Positions 15,554-24,524 of a stretch of 64,000 nt of DNA are shown here, piece after piece. This DNA is from Bog-756 sp963778165. Its GTDB lineage: Bacteria; Actinomycetota; Acidimicrobiia; Acidimicrobiales; RAAP-2. Position numbers and translations under genes: made by a program. The first letter of the stretch is position 1. Each line of letters begins with the position of its first letter. The stretch lies in the NCBI GenBank assembly GCA_963778165.1, contig CAVZTE010000007.1:489138-553137 (forward strand), written 5' to 3'. Under the pieces are notes generated by a model. It was not told the DNA's origin. It searched no databases and saw nothing but the letters and a program-made list of their open reading frames with translations.

Positions 15554-17116
15554 GTGAACATCGCCATCCTCTTGGACCTCATGGCCGACTCGTTCGGTGA
15601 CCGCACCGCCCTGTCCGACGGGTCGGAGTCCCTGTCCTACGCCGACCTGCGGACCTGGGCCCGGGCCGCCGGCGAGCAGCTGACATCGGGCGGCGCCACC
15701 ACGCTGGCCTTCGCCGACCTCTACTCGGCCGCCGTTCCGGCCGCGCTGTTCGGGGCGGCCTGGGTCGGGGCCTCCTACGCCCCTCTCAATTTCCGGCTGC
15801 CGGCCGAGTCGCTGCGGGCCCAGATCGACCGGCTCGACGCTCCCTTCACCGTGGCCTCCGAGTCCCTGTCCGCCCAGTTGGACCGCGCTCCGCTGGTGAT
15901 GACCCCTCGCTGGTGGGAGGGACTCGGCCAGTCCGGCGCCGGCGAGAGCCCCTACGCCGACGATCCCGAGCGGCCTGCGGTCATCCTGTTCACCAGCGGC
16001 TCGTCCGGCACCCCCAAGGCCGCCCTGCTGAGCCACGACAACCTGACCTCCTACGTGATGGACACGGTGGAGTTTGCCGGCTCGGACGAGGACGAGGCTC
16101 TCCTACTGGCGGCACCGCCGTTCCACATCGCCGGCGTGGCGGCCGTCCTGACCTCGGTCTACTCGGGCCGCCGGATCCTGCCCCTGCCCGCCTTCACCCC
16201 CCAGGCCTGGTTGGACCTGGCCCGGAGCGGTGGCGCCACCCACGCCTTCGTGGTCCCGACCATGCTGGCCCGGATCGTCCAGTGCATGGAGGAAGATCCG
16301 ACCCTGCGGGTACCGACGCTGCGGGCCCTGTCCTACGGAGGCGCCCGGATGGCCGCCCCGGTTCTCGAGCGGGCCCTCGAGCTCTTCCCCGAGGTCCAGT
16401 TCGTCAACGCCTACGGCCTCACCGAAACCTCCTCCACCATCGCCGTGCTCGGTCCCGAGGAGCACCGCCGGGCGCTGGCCAGCCAGGAGCCCGAGGTCCG
16501 CCGCCGCCTGGCCTCGGTGGGCCAACCGCTCCCCGGGGTGGAGATCGCCATCGTCGGGGAGTCCGGAGAGATGGCGCCTGTAGGCACCAGGGGCTTCATC
16601 AGGGTGCGGGGAGCCCAGGTCAGCGGCACCTACCTGGACAGCGCTACCAGCCTCGACGAGTCCGGATGGCTGGTGACCGGGGACGTGGGCTCCATCGACG
16701 AGGACGGGTATCTCTTCGTGGAGGGCCGGGCCGATGACGTGATCATCCGGGGGGGCGAGAACCTCTCCCCCTCCGAGATCGAGGACACCCTGCTCCGCCA
16801 CGACGCCGTGGTGGCGGTGGCGGTGGTGGGCGTCCCCGACCCCGAGTGGGGCGAGTCGGTGGCTGCCGCCGTGGTGCTGGCCCCGTCGATGGAAGGGCTG
16901 GCCCCCGACGAGGTCGCCGACCAGCTGACCGGATGGGTCCGCCAGCGGCTGGGATCGATCAAGACGCCGGGCCGGTTCGTGATCTGCGAGGAGCTGCCCC
17001 TCACCGCCAGCGGCAAGGTCCTCCGGCGGGTGGTGCGGGACCAGTTGGCGTCGGACCGACCGGTTGGTCCAGGCTCTGCGGGTTCTGACGAGCAGCTCAA
17101 GGAGGTTGCGACGTGA
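15554..17116 (+). CDS. AMP-forming acyl-CoA synthetase (class I adenylate-forming)
   Basis: 520 residues. The AMP-binding core is intact: ATP loop FTSGSSGTPKAALLSH, PPFHIAGVAA, YGLTETSS, then VTGDVGSIDEDGYL, GRADDVIIRGGENLSPSEIE and the C-terminal catalytic Lys in LTASGKVLRR. It should activate a carboxylic acid via acyl-AMP to acyl-CoA; length and motifs fit fatty- or aromatic-acid CoA ligases. The start is a GTG. Its stop overlaps the next small gene by 4 bp. It supplies the CoA thioester used by the neighbouring hydratase and dehydrogenase. Confidence 0.93.
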   Translation: MNIAILLDLMADSFGDRTALSDGSESLSYADLRTWARAAGEQLTSGGATTLAFADLYSAAVPAALFGAAWVGASYAPLNFRLPAESLRAQIDRLDAPFTVASESLSAQLDRAPLVMTPRWWEGLGQSGAGESPYADDPERPAVILFTSGSSGTPKAALLSHDNLTSYVMDTVEFAGSDEDEALLLAAPPFHIAGVAAVLTSVYSGRRILPLPAFTPQAWLDLARSGGATHAFVVPTMLARIVQCMEEDPTLRVPTLRALSYGGARMAAPVLERALELFPEVQFVNAYGLTETSSTIAVLGPEEHRRALASQEPEVRRRLASVGQPLPGVEIAIVGESGEMAPVGTRGFIRVRGAQVSGTYLDSATSLDESGWLVTGDVGSIDEDGYLFVEGRADDVIIRGGENLSPSEIEDTLLRHDAVVAVAVVGVPDPEWGESVAAAVVLAPSMEGLAPDEVADQLTGWVRQRLGSIKTPGRFVICEELPLTASGKVLRRVVRDQLASDRPVGPGSAGSDEQLKEVAT

Positions 17117-17418
17117 TACTCAAACCGGGATTGCGACTCAAGAGCCAGGTCGGCACCACCGAGATCGTGGTGATCAAGGGCACCGGCGAGCACGACCTGG
17201 CCTGCGGTGGCGTGGCCGTGGTGGCCCTGGACGACCCGGTGGCCGACGGCCAGGAGATCGCCCCCGACCGGACCGGCACCACCCTCCTCGGGAAGCGCTA
17301 CACCGATGCCCAAGACACCATCGAGGTCCTCTGCACCAAGCCCGGCGACGGTGCCCTGTCGCTGGATGGAGCCCCACTCGAGGTCAAGACGGCCAAGGCT
17401 CTTCCCGCCTCGGACTGA
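17113..17418 (+). CDS. Small conserved-looking protein of unknown function
   Basis: 101 residues starting at a GTG that overlaps the ligase stop, so translationally coupled. Mainly beta-type sequence: LKSQVGTTEIVVIKG, DLACGGVAVVAL, GTTLLGKRYTDAQDTIEVLCTKPG, LDGAPLEVK. Two cysteines (in LACGG and VLCTK). No signal peptide or membrane helix. I do not assign a family. Position and coupling suggest a partner of the acyl-CoA ligase pathway. Confidence 0.7.
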   Translation: MILKPGLRLKSQVGTTEIVVIKGTGEHDLACGGVAVVALDDPVADGQEIAPDRTGTTLLGKRYTDAQDTIEVLCTKPGDGALSLDGAPLEVKTAKALPASD

Positions 17419-17421
17419 TCT

Positions 17422-17452
17422 CCGGGTGGCCGGCCCGACCGGCCCGACCCGG
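17422..17452 (+). terminator. GC-rich hairpin after the ligase/small-protein pair
   Basis: CCGGGTGGCCGG, loop CCCGA, CCGGCC, a CG bulge, then ACCCGG; it begins 4 bp after the stop. The stem is strong but lacks a U tract. It probably ends or attenuates the ligase transcript before doxX. Confidence 0.4.
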
Positions 17453-17582
17453 AGTACCGGCCCGGCCGTCCCTGCACCGGTGACCGCACGGATGGCAGAG
17501 TGTCGAGTGGTTTCAGTGCCCAGTATCTGATCGTCGCGCCGGCCGTCAACGGTCCGCCCCGAGCAAGTGGAGTCCCCTGCCA

Positions 17583-18104
17583 ATGGCCAACGTCCATGCC
17601 GTCGACCTCGCCCTCCTGGTCTTCCGGGTGGCCATCGGGGGCGTCTTCATCGCCCACGGCGTCAACCACATCATCGGCGGCGGGAAGATCGCCGGCACCG
17701 GGCGGTGGTTCGAGAGCCTCGGCATGAAGCCGGGCTGGTTCCACGCCTGGACGGCCAGCATCACCGAGATCGGCGCCGGGGCCCTGCTGGTCCTGGGCCT
17801 CCTGACCTCGTTCGGGGGTGCCGGGGTGATCGGGGTGATGCTGGTGGCCTGGATCACCAACCACCTGAAGAACGGGTTCTTCATCTTCCGCCCCGGCGAG
17901 GGGTGGGAGTACGTGATGGTGCTCACCATCTCCGGGTTCCTGCTGGCCGCGGTGGGTCCCGGTCAGTGGAGCCTCGACCATGCCTTCGGCCTCACCTCCC
18001 TGTGGGGGTGGACCGGGCTCCTGATCGCCCTGATCGGCGGGGTGGGTGGGAGCGCACTGCTCCTGGTCACCTTCTGGCGGCCGGCTCCCAAGGCGTCGTC
18101 CTGA
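17583..18104 (+). CDS. DoxX-family membrane protein
   Basis: 173 residues with four membrane helices: LALLVFRVAIGGVFIAHGVN, ITEIGAGALLVLGLLTSFGG, VIGVMLVAWITNH and two near the C-terminus (MVLTISGFLLAAV, GLLIALIGGVG). The first helix with HGVNHIIGGG and the following WFESLGMKPG are typical of DoxX/DoxD proteins, integral membrane proteins linked to quinone-dependent or thiosulfate oxidation and to redox stress complexes. The P450 starts 10 bp after it, so they are probably co-transcribed; the functional link is not known. Confidence 0.87.
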   Translation: MANVHAVDLALLVFRVAIGGVFIAHGVNHIIGGGKIAGTGRWFESLGMKPGWFHAWTASITEIGAGALLVLGLLTSFGGAGVIGVMLVAWITNHLKNGFFIFRPGEGWEYVMVLTISGFLLAAVGPGQWSLDHAFGLTSLWGWTGLLIALIGGVGGSALLLVTFWRPAPKASS

Positions 18105-18114
18105 CGGTGACCCG

Positions 18115-19314
18115 GTGACGACCCCGGTCTTCGACCCCTTCTCCGAGGTCTTCTTCGAGGACCCCTATGAGCTGTACCGGGCCCTGCGGGACGAGGCCCC
18201 GGTCACCTTCAACGAGCAGTACGGGTTCTGGGCCCTGGTCCGCCACGCCGACGTCATGTCGGCCAGCCACGACTGGAAGACCTTCTCCAGCACCCACGGC
18301 GTCGACCTCTACACCCTCTCGCTCGACCCGGACCTGGTGGCCGGGCTGGGCATGATGATCATGCAGGACCCTCCCGACCACCACCGGCTCCGGAGCCTGG
18401 TCAGCAAGGTGTTCCACCCCCGGTCCATCCAGGGCCTGGAGCCCATGGTGGCCGAGGTGGTCGGGGGGTTCGCCGACCAGCTGGCCGGGGTGTCGGAGTT
18501 CGACGCCGTCGAGGAGTTCGCCGCCCCCTTCCCGGTGGAGATCATCTCCCGGATGCTCGGGGTGCCAGCCGCCGACCGGCAGAAGATCCGTCACTGGATC
18601 GATCTGACCTTGGAGCGGGAGCCGGGGGAGAGCGGCCCCAGCGACGCCGGCCAGGAGGCCATGTTGGAGGCCGTGGCGTACTTCGCCGACCTGGTCGCCG
18701 ACAAGCGGCTCCGCCCCGGCGACGACATGCTGAGCCGGCTGGCCCAGGCCACCATGGAACGCGAGGACGGCACCATCACCGGGCTCACCGACGCCGAGAT
18801 CGCCGGGTTCGCCGCCCTACTGGGCGGAGCCGGGGCGGAGACCGTGACCAAACTCGTGAGCAACGCCTTCGTGCTGTTCTCGCGCCACCCCGACCAGCGG
18901 GCGGCCCTGGTCGACGACCCCGCCCTGGCCCCGGGGGCGGTCGAGGAGATCTTGAGGTTCTGGCCCCCGTCGCAGTATCAGGGCCGCTTTTCGGTGCAGG
19001 ACTCGGAGTGGCACGGAACCACCATCCCGGCGGGCTTCCCGGTCCTGCTGCTGACCGGGGCAGCCACCCACGACGAGCGGGAGTACGTCGATCCGGACCG
19101 GTTCGACATCACCAGGGCCCCCGGCTACGCCCTGGGCTTCGGCTTCGGGATCCACACCTGCCTGGGGGCGGCGCTGGCCCGGATGGAGAGCCGGGTGGCC
19201 CTGGAGGAGATGGTCCGTCGCTGGCCCCACTTCACCGTGGACGAGGAGCACACCCGTCGGGTGCAGATGGCCAACGTGGCCGGCTACGCCAGCGTCCCGG
19301 TGCATCTGGGCTGA
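18115..19314 (+). CDS. Cytochrome P450
   Basis: 399 residues from the GTG at 18115, chosen because TTPVFDPFSEVFFEDPYELY is the normal N-terminus. The I-helix has LLGGAGAETVT (the usual acid-alcohol pair, here E-T), the K-helix ExxR is in VEEILRF, and the haem loop FGFGIHTCLGAALARME has the ligand Cys. PPDHHRLRSLVSKVFHPR is the standard C-helix. Soluble class I bacterial type, so it needs a ferredoxin and reductase, neither of which is nearby. Probably hydroxylates a substrate degraded by the adjacent acyl-CoA genes. Confidence 0.95.
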   Translation: MTTPVFDPFSEVFFEDPYELYRALRDEAPVTFNEQYGFWALVRHADVMSASHDWKTFSSTHGVDLYTLSLDPDLVAGLGMMIMQDPPDHHRLRSLVSKVFHPRSIQGLEPMVAEVVGGFADQLAGVSEFDAVEEFAAPFPVEIISRMLGVPAADRQKIRHWIDLTLEREPGESGPSDAGQEAMLEAVAYFADLVADKRLRPGDDMLSRLAQATMEREDGTITGLTDAEIAGFAALLGGAGAETVTKLVSNAFVLFSRHPDQRAALVDDPALAPGAVEEILRFWPPSQYQGRFSVQDSEWHGTTIPAGFPVLLLTGAATHDEREYVDPDRFDITRAPGYALGFGFGIHTCLGAALARMESRVALEEMVRRWPHFTVDEEHTRRVQMANVAGYASVPVHLG

Positions 19315-19415
19315 CCTGGACCGGGCGCGCCGCCCGGCGATCGACCGGGCGAGGGGGGCGGTCGTGGCCCGGTTGGCGGGTACCGGCGGCCCTGACGGCC
19401 TTGTATGGTTCTTGC

Positions 19416-19994
19416 ATGGCCGATCAGGCGGTGTTCTCCGATCTTGCGATGGAGTACATGCCTGCGCTCTACACCGCGGCGCTGCGGATGACCCGCAACT
19501 CCTCCGACGCCGAGGACCTGGTGCAAGAGACCTATCTGAAGGCCTACCGGGCCTTCGCCAGCTTCGAGTTGGGCACCAACCTCAAGGCCTGGCTCTACCG
19601 GATCCTCACCAACACCTACATCAACACCTACCGGGCCAAGAAGCGCCGCCCCGAGATCGCCGACGTCGAGGACGTGGAAGACCTCTACCTGTACCGCCAC
19701 CTCTCGGGTGAGCAGGGCACGGTGCTCGGCCGCAGTGCCGAGGACGAGGCGCTCGACCGCTTCACCGACACCGATGTGAAGGAAGCCATCGAGGCGCTGC
19801 CCGACACCTTCCGGATGGCCGTGCTCCTCGCCGATGTGGAGGGATTCTCCTACAAGGAGATTGCCGAGATCACCGACGTGCCCATCGGTACAGTGATGAG
19901 CAGAATCCATCGAGGAAGAAAAGCGCTGCAGAAGGCGTTGGTTGACCGTGGGAGCACAAGAGGCCTTGTCGAGGCGGGCGACACAGCCAGGTAG
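19416..19994 (+). CDS. sigR: ECF sigma factor SigR/SigH-like
   Basis: 192 residues. Region 2 has EYMPALYTAALRMTRNSSDA, EDLVQETYLKAYRAF and LKAWLYRILTNTYINTYRAK; region 4 has LPDTFRMAVLLADVEGFSYK and GTVMSRIHRGRKAL. This is the SigR/SigH/RpoE group controlling the disulfide-stress and mycothiol regulon in actinomycetes. The gene after it encodes the matching zinc anti-sigma factor, which supports the assignment. The ATG at 19416 is the only start consistent with region 2. I found no clear autoregulatory GGAAT/GTT promoter upstream. Confidence 0.93.
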   Translation: MADQAVFSDLAMEYMPALYTAALRMTRNSSDAEDLVQETYLKAYRAFASFELGTNLKAWLYRILTNTYINTYRAKKRRPEIADVEDVEDLYLYRHLSGEQGTVLGRSAEDEALDRFTDTDVKEAIEALPDTFRMAVLLADVEGFSYKEIAEITDVPIGTVMSRIHRGRKALQKALVDRGSTRGLVEAGDTAR

Positions 19995-20007
19995 GAGAGC
20001 CGGACCA

Positions 20008-20328
20008 GTGGGAGATTCGGGAGTACGGGGGGAACCGGCGGCAGAGTCCGCGTCCGGCGGGCACGGCGGCGGAGAGATCGCGGGCTTCGTGGGATGTGAC
20101 GAGACCATCGAGCGGCTGTACTTCTATCTCGACGGTGAGCTCACCGAGGCGCGGCGGATCGAGATCACCCGCCACCTCGATCTGTGCGGACCGTGCGTCG
20201 GAGCCTACGGCTTCGAGGCCGAGCTTCGCCGGGTCATCTCCAACCGGTGCAAGGACCACGTGCCCGACACCCTGGTGAAGCGGGTGGCCGAGGCCCTCCA
20301 CAACGAGACCAGCAACCAGAGCAACTAG
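20008..20328 (+). CDS. rsrA: RsrA-type zinc anti-sigma factor
   Basis: 106 residues from a GTG with a GTAGGAGAGC site, 13 bp after sigR. Zinc-binding anti-sigma motif: Cys in FVGCDETIERLYFYLDGEL, then RRIEITRHLDLCGPC with H-x3-C-x2-C, then FEAELRRVISNRC. In this family oxidation of the CxxC thiols releases zinc and frees the sigma factor. All metal ligands are present, so it should be redox-responsive. The N-terminal 30 residues are low-complexity and could belong to a shorter reading. Confidence 0.9.
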   Translation: MGDSGVRGEPAAESASGGHGGGEIAGFVGCDETIERLYFYLDGELTEARRIEITRHLDLCGPCVGAYGFEAELRRVISNRCKDHVPDTLVKRVAEALHNETSNQSN

Positions 20329-20380
20329 TGGCTCCGGGCCTGATCGTCGCCCGGATGGTGCGGTCCCTACACTGGTCTTC

Positions 20381-21508
20381 GTGAGCGATACCGAAGGACC
20401 TGCCGAAACCACCGGCGCGGTGGGCTGGGACACGGCCGAACGGGTGGCCGGATGGGTGGGGAGCCGCAGCCATCTCCCCGCTCCCTACCGTCCCGATCTG
20501 TTGCAGGCCGACTTCGAGGAGCTCACCGCCCAGGCCGAGGAGTTGGTGGCGGCCTCCACCGGGCTGCGGTCGGCTTCGGGTGCCGCCCGGGCCCGGGTCA
20601 CCGATCGGGCCGGATGGGTGCACGCCAATGTGGCCAGCTTCCAGCGCCTGGTCGGACCGCATCTGGAGAGGTTGGACCCCTCCCGGGTGGCGGCCTCCAA
20701 CCGGTTGACCGAGCAGCTGGCCGGACCGCTGGCCAGTGCCGGCCGGGTGGTCACCGGGGCCCAGATGGGGGTGGTGCTCGGATGGCTCTCCACCCGGGTG
20801 CTGGGCCAGTACGACCTGTTGCTCACCGAGGACGCCGTCGAAGATCAGGACCTGGTGTACTTCGTCGGTCCCAACATCGTGGCCCTGGAGCAGCTGCACG
20901 GCTTCGAGCCCCGCGAGTTCCGGCTGTGGCTGGCCCTCCACGAGGTGACCCACCGCTGCCAGTTCACCGCCATCCCCTGGATGCGCGACTACTTCGTCGG
21001 TCTGGTGGAGGAGGGGCTCGGCTCCCTCGAGCCCGACCCGTCCCGTTTCGCCGAGGCCCTCCGTCGGATGACCGAGGAGATCCGGGCCGGACGCAATCCG
21101 CTGCGCGACAACGGGGCCCTCGGTCTGGTGGCCACCCCCGAGCAGCTGGAGGGACTCCACCGGATCCAGGCTCTGATGAGCCTGCTGGAGGGACACGGCG
21201 ACGTCACCATGGACCGCGCCGGCGCCGCCGCCATCCCCAGTGCCGCCCGGTTCTCCGAGGTGCTGCGCCAGCGGCGCAAGCAGACCCGAGGCCCGGCCCG
21301 CCTCCTGCAGCAGCTCATCGGGATCGAGGCCAAGCTCCGCCAGTACGAGGAGGGCGAGCGGTTCATCGCCGCCGTGGAGGGCTCGGGCGGACCGGAGCTC
21401 CTCGACCGGGCGTGGCGGGGACCGGAGTGGCTGCCTTCACTGGTCGAGATCCGCAATCCGTCGGAATGGATCTCGCGTGTCGGTGCCTCGACCGCACTGT
21501 CCGGCTGA
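20381..21508 (+). CDS. Zinc-dependent metalloprotease, DUF2342 (F420-associated) family
   Basis: 375 residues. The mid-protein HEVTHRCQF motif (HExxH) sits in a helical domain, with GFEPREFRLWLALHEVTH and later EGHGDVTMDRAG, which supplies the downstream Glu. This matches the actinobacterial family annotated as zinc-dependent metalloprotease or F420-biosynthesis-associated protein. No signal peptide, so cytoplasmic. In many actinomycetes it lies directly before tilS, as here, and its end overlaps the likely tilS start. The physiological substrate is not established. Confidence 0.88.
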   Translation: MSDTEGPAETTGAVGWDTAERVAGWVGSRSHLPAPYRPDLLQADFEELTAQAEELVAASTGLRSASGAARARVTDRAGWVHANVASFQRLVGPHLERLDPSRVAASNRLTEQLAGPLASAGRVVTGAQMGVVLGWLSTRVLGQYDLLLTEDAVEDQDLVYFVGPNIVALEQLHGFEPREFRLWLALHEVTHRCQFTAIPWMRDYFVGLVEEGLGSLEPDPSRFAEALRRMTEEIRAGRNPLRDNGALGLVATPEQLEGLHRIQALMSLLEGHGDVTMDRAGAAAIPSAARFSEVLRQRRKQTRGPARLLQQLIGIEAKLRQYEEGERFIAAVEGSGGPELLDRAWRGPEWLPSLVEIRNPSEWISRVGASTALSG

Positions 21509-22482
21509 TCCGGCCGGAGCCGCCCCCGACGCCTACGCCGGAGCCGGGGAGCTGATCGGCGATCTCCTGGGCCGGTGCCCCTTCCCCGATCCGGGTTCCG
21601 ACCTGGTGTGCGGGGTCTCGGGTGGGGCGGACTCCCTGTCCCTGCTGGCCCTGGCGGTGGCGGCCGGATGCCGGGTGACCGCGGTGCACGTCGATCACGG
21701 CCTCCGCCCCGGCTCGGCCCGGGAAGCCGAGGTGGTGGCCCGGGCGGCGCAGAGATTCGGGGCTTCCTTCCGGGCTGAACGGGTGGAGGTGGCCGACGGG
21801 CCCAACCTGGAGGCCCGGTCCCGGGAGGCCCGGCTGGCCGCCCTGGGCCCGGGTGCCGCCACCGGTCATACTGCGGACGACCAGGCCGAGACGGTGCTGG
21901 CCAATCTGCTGCGCGGGGCCGGGGTGCGGGGCCTGTCGGCCATGAGGGCCGGTCCCGAGCATCCCCTGCTGGCGCTCCGCCGCTCCGAGACCGTGGCCTT
22001 GTGCCACCGGCTGGGCCTGGCCCCGGTGCACGACCCGTCCAACGACGATCCCCGCTTCGTCCGCAACCGGCTCCGCCACGAGCTGATGCCCCTGTGCTCG
22101 CGAGATCGCCGGTCGGGACGTGGTCCCGATCCTGGCCCGTCAGGCCGGCGTGCTGGGCGGGGACGCCGACCTCTTGGAGGCGGTGGCCTCACTGGTGGAC
22201 CCCCAGGACGCCGCCGCCCTGGCCTCGGCTCCGTTGGCGGTGGGCCGGCGCTCGGTCCGTGAGTGGCTCACCGGGGACGGCCCCTACCCCCCGCCGCTCG
22301 ACGCCGTGGACCGGGTCCTCGAGGTGGCGCGCCGGCAACGTCGGGCCACCCAGACCCCGGGGGGCCGGACCGTGCGGCGTTCGGCCGGGCGGCTGTCGGT
22401 GACCCCGGCCCCACCTCCCGTCCCGACCACGGGACCGGTCCCAACGGCAGGGTCGGACGCTCCGGTACAGTCGGCCCGGTGA
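21483..22482 (+). CDS. tilS: tRNA(Ile)-lysidine synthase, apparent frameshift
   Basis: The ATP-pyrophosphatase core is clear: GVSGGADSLSLLALAVAA P-loop, VHVDHGLRP, TGHTADDQAETVLANLLRG and DPSNDDPRFVRNRLRHELMP. The frame then turns to nonsense at about 22100, while a +1-related frame continues EIAGRDVVPILARQAGVLGG to a stop at 22482. One extra base in CTCGCGAG would explain it. The product converts the wobble C of tRNA-Ile2 to lysidine, an essential step. The GTG at 21483 is the probable start, within the metalloprotease end. The next gene (hpt) overlaps the stop (TGATG), as in other actinomycetes. Confidence 0.82.
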
Positions 22483-23075
22483 TGGCCGACCGAGCTGACG
22501 TGCCCGGGCATCCCGACCGTCCCGAGACGCCCCTCCTCGAGGACGGTCCCGAGGTGGGCCGGGTGATCGTCTCCGAAGCCGACCTCCATGCCCGCATCAC
22601 CGAGCTGGGCCGGCAGATCACCGCGGACTATGCCGGGCGGGCCCCGTTGCTGGTCGGGGTGCTCAAGGGGGCCTTCATGTTCATGAGCGACCTGTCCCGG
22701 GCCATCGACCTCCCGGTCGAGGTGGACTTCATGGCGGTGTCGTCCTACGGGAGCGCCACCCGCACCTCGGGGGTGGTCCGGATCGTCAAGGACCTCGACG
22801 TGGACCTGGTCGACCGTCATGTCCTGGTGGTCGAGGACATCGTCGACAGCGGCCTGACCCTCAACTACCTCCAGCGCTACCTGATGGCCCGCAGCCCGGC
22901 CAGCCTCGAGGTCTGCGCCCTGCTGGTCAAGGACGGCCAACAACGGACCGAAACCGAGCTGCGCTACGTCGGGTTTCACATCCCTCCCGAGTTCGTGGTG
23001 GGATATGGCCTCGATGTCGACGAGCGACTGCGTAACCTCCGGGCCGTCCACGCCCACGCCGACGGCCTGCCCTAG
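22482..23075 (+). CDS. hpt: Hypoxanthine phosphoribosyltransferase
   Basis: 197 residues. Phosphoribosyltransferase motif VLVVEDIVDSGLTLNYL binds the ribose-phosphate; LVGVLKGAFMFMSDLSRAID and DFMAVSSYG are the flexible-loop and purine-side elements, and PPEFVVGYGLDVDERLRNL is the usual C-terminus. It salvages hypoxanthine/guanine with PRPP. The ATG overlaps the tilS stop. The first 20 residues are longer than in most homologues. Canonical actinobacterial order would place ftsH next; here folE follows directly. Confidence 0.94.
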   Translation: MADRADVPGHPDRPETPLLEDGPEVGRVIVSEADLHARITELGRQITADYAGRAPLLVGVLKGAFMFMSDLSRAIDLPVEVDFMAVSSYGSATRTSGVVRIVKDLDVDLVDRHVLVVEDIVDSGLTLNYLQRYLMARSPASLEVCALLVKDGQQRTETELRYVGFHIPPEFVVGYGLDVDERLRNLRAVHAHADGLP

Positions 23076-23090
23076 GGCCGTGACGGCCGG

Positions 23091-23660
23091 GTGAGCGTCG
23101 ACGAAGCCCGTATCGAAAGGGCTGTCACCGAGCTGCTCCTGGCCCTGGGAGAGGACCCGGCCCGCGACGGGTTGGTCAAGACCCCGGTCCGGGTGGCCCG
23201 CATGTACCAGGAGCTGTTGGCGGGCTTTGGCGAGAACCCCGGCGACCACCTCGAGGTGACCTTCGCCGCCGACCACGACGAGATGGTCATGGTCCGGGAC
23301 ATCCCCTTCGCCTCGCTCTGCGAGCACCACCTGATCCCGTTCATCGGGAAGGCCCACGTGGCCTACATCCCCGGCCAGGACGGCCGGATCACCGGCTTGT
23401 CCAAGCTGGCCCGCCTGGTGGAGGGCTTCGCCCGCCGGCTCCAGGTCCAGGAACGGATGACCTCGGAGATCGCCGACGCCATCGAGCACGCCCTGGCCCC
23501 GAGAGGGGTGCTGGTGGTGCTGGACGCCGAGCACCTCTGCATGTCGATGCGGGGGGTCAAGAAATCGGGGACCTCCACGGTCACCTCGGCGGTGCGCGGC
23601 CTGTTCCGCAGCGATGCCGCCACCCGGATGGAGGCCATGCAGTTCGTCCGGGGTCGCTGA
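23091..23660 (+). CDS. folE: GTP cyclohydrolase I
   Basis: 189 residues from a GTG. Zinc and active-site elements are intact: PFASLCEHHLIPFIGKAHVA, GLSKLARLVEGFARRLQVQE, and HLCMSMRGVKKSG with the second zinc Cys. It converts GTP to 7,8-dihydroneopterin triphosphate, the first step of the folate pathway, matching the folP, folB and folK genes downstream. Length is normal for the bacterial enzyme. Confidence 0.96.
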   Translation: MSVDEARIERAVTELLLALGEDPARDGLVKTPVRVARMYQELLAGFGENPGDHLEVTFAADHDEMVMVRDIPFASLCEHHLIPFIGKAHVAYIPGQDGRITGLSKLARLVEGFARRLQVQERMTSEIADAIEHALAPRGVLVVLDAEHLCMSMRGVKKSGTSTVTSAVRGLFRSDAATRMEAMQFVRGR

Positions 23661-23720
23661 GGCCTCCGGGCCCCCCGACCCGGCCGCGGAGCCCTGCAGC
23701 CTGGTTTACTCTGTGTCGTC

Positions 23721-24524
23721 ATGCCCAGCTCGACCCTCGAGGACCATCCCTTGGTGATGGCCATCCTCAATGTCACGCCCGATTCCTTCTCCGACGGCGG
23801 ACGCTGGTTCCAGCAGGAGCAGGCCATGGCCCGGGGTCTCGAGATGATCGAGGAGGGCGCCGACATCGTCGACGTGGGCGGGGAGTCCACCCGGCCCGGG
23901 GCCGCTCCGGTGGACCTCGAGGAGGAGTTGCGACGGGTGATCCCGGTGGTCGAGGCGCTGGCCGGCCAGGTCCGGGTGTCGGTCGACACCACCAAGGAGG
24001 CGGTGGCCGAGGCGGCGGTGGAGGCGGGGGCGTCCCTGATCAACGACGTGTCGGCCTCCCTGTGGCCGGTGGCGGCCCGCCGTCAGGTCGGCTGGGTGGC
24101 CATGCACCGGCAGGGGACCCCGACCACCATGCAGCGGGACCCCCGCTACGACGACGTGGTGGCGGAGGTGACCGCGCTCCTGGTCGACCGGGCGTCCCGG
24201 GCCCTCGATGCCGGCGTGGACGAGGTGTGGATCGACCCCGGCATCGGCTTCGGCAAGACCGCCGACCACAACCTGGCCCTGCTCGGCTCCCTGGACCAGC
24301 TGGTGGCCACGGGCTATCCGGTCATGGTGGGGACCAGTCGCAAGAGCTTTCTCGGCACGCTGGCCGGGGCCGATGGTGGGGCCGCGCCCCCGCCGGCCGA
24401 TCGGCTGCCCGGCTCGTTGGCCACGGCCACCTGGGCCATGGCCCAGGGGGCGGGGATGGTCCGGGTCCACGACGTGTCCCCCTCGGTTCAGGCCGCGGTC
24501 CTGGTGGGAAGGGTGGGGTCGTGA
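23721..24524 (+). CDS. folP: Dihydropteroate synthase
   Basis: 267 residues. ILNVTPDSFSDGG, VDVGGESTRPGA, NDVSA, DPGIGFGKTADHN, VGTSRKSFLG and the final RVHD segment are the pterin and pABA/phosphate loops of DHPS. It joins dihydropterin pyrophosphate and p-aminobenzoate, and is the sulfonamide target. TASLWPVAARRQVG replaces the more usual D-M-T helix, but the core is complete. Its stop overlaps the next gene by GTGA. Confidence 0.95.
   Translation: MPSSTLEDHPLVMAILNVTPDSFSDGGRWFQQEQAMARGLEMIEEGADIVDVGGESTRPGAAPVDLEEELRRVIPVVEALAGQVRVSVDTTKEAVAEAAVEAGASLINDVSASLWPVAARRQVGWVAMHRQGTPTTMQRDPRYDDVVAEVTALLVDRASRALDAGVDEVWIDPGIGFGKTADHNLALLGSLDQLVATGYPVMVGTSRKSFLGTLAGADGGAAPPPADRLPGSLATATWAMAQGAGMVRVHDVSPSVQAAVLVGRVGS

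Noticed and set aside
19316..19415. SigR-type GGAAT/GTT autoregulatory promoter before sigR
   Set aside because: Inspected but no such pair with 18-19-bp spacing could be found.
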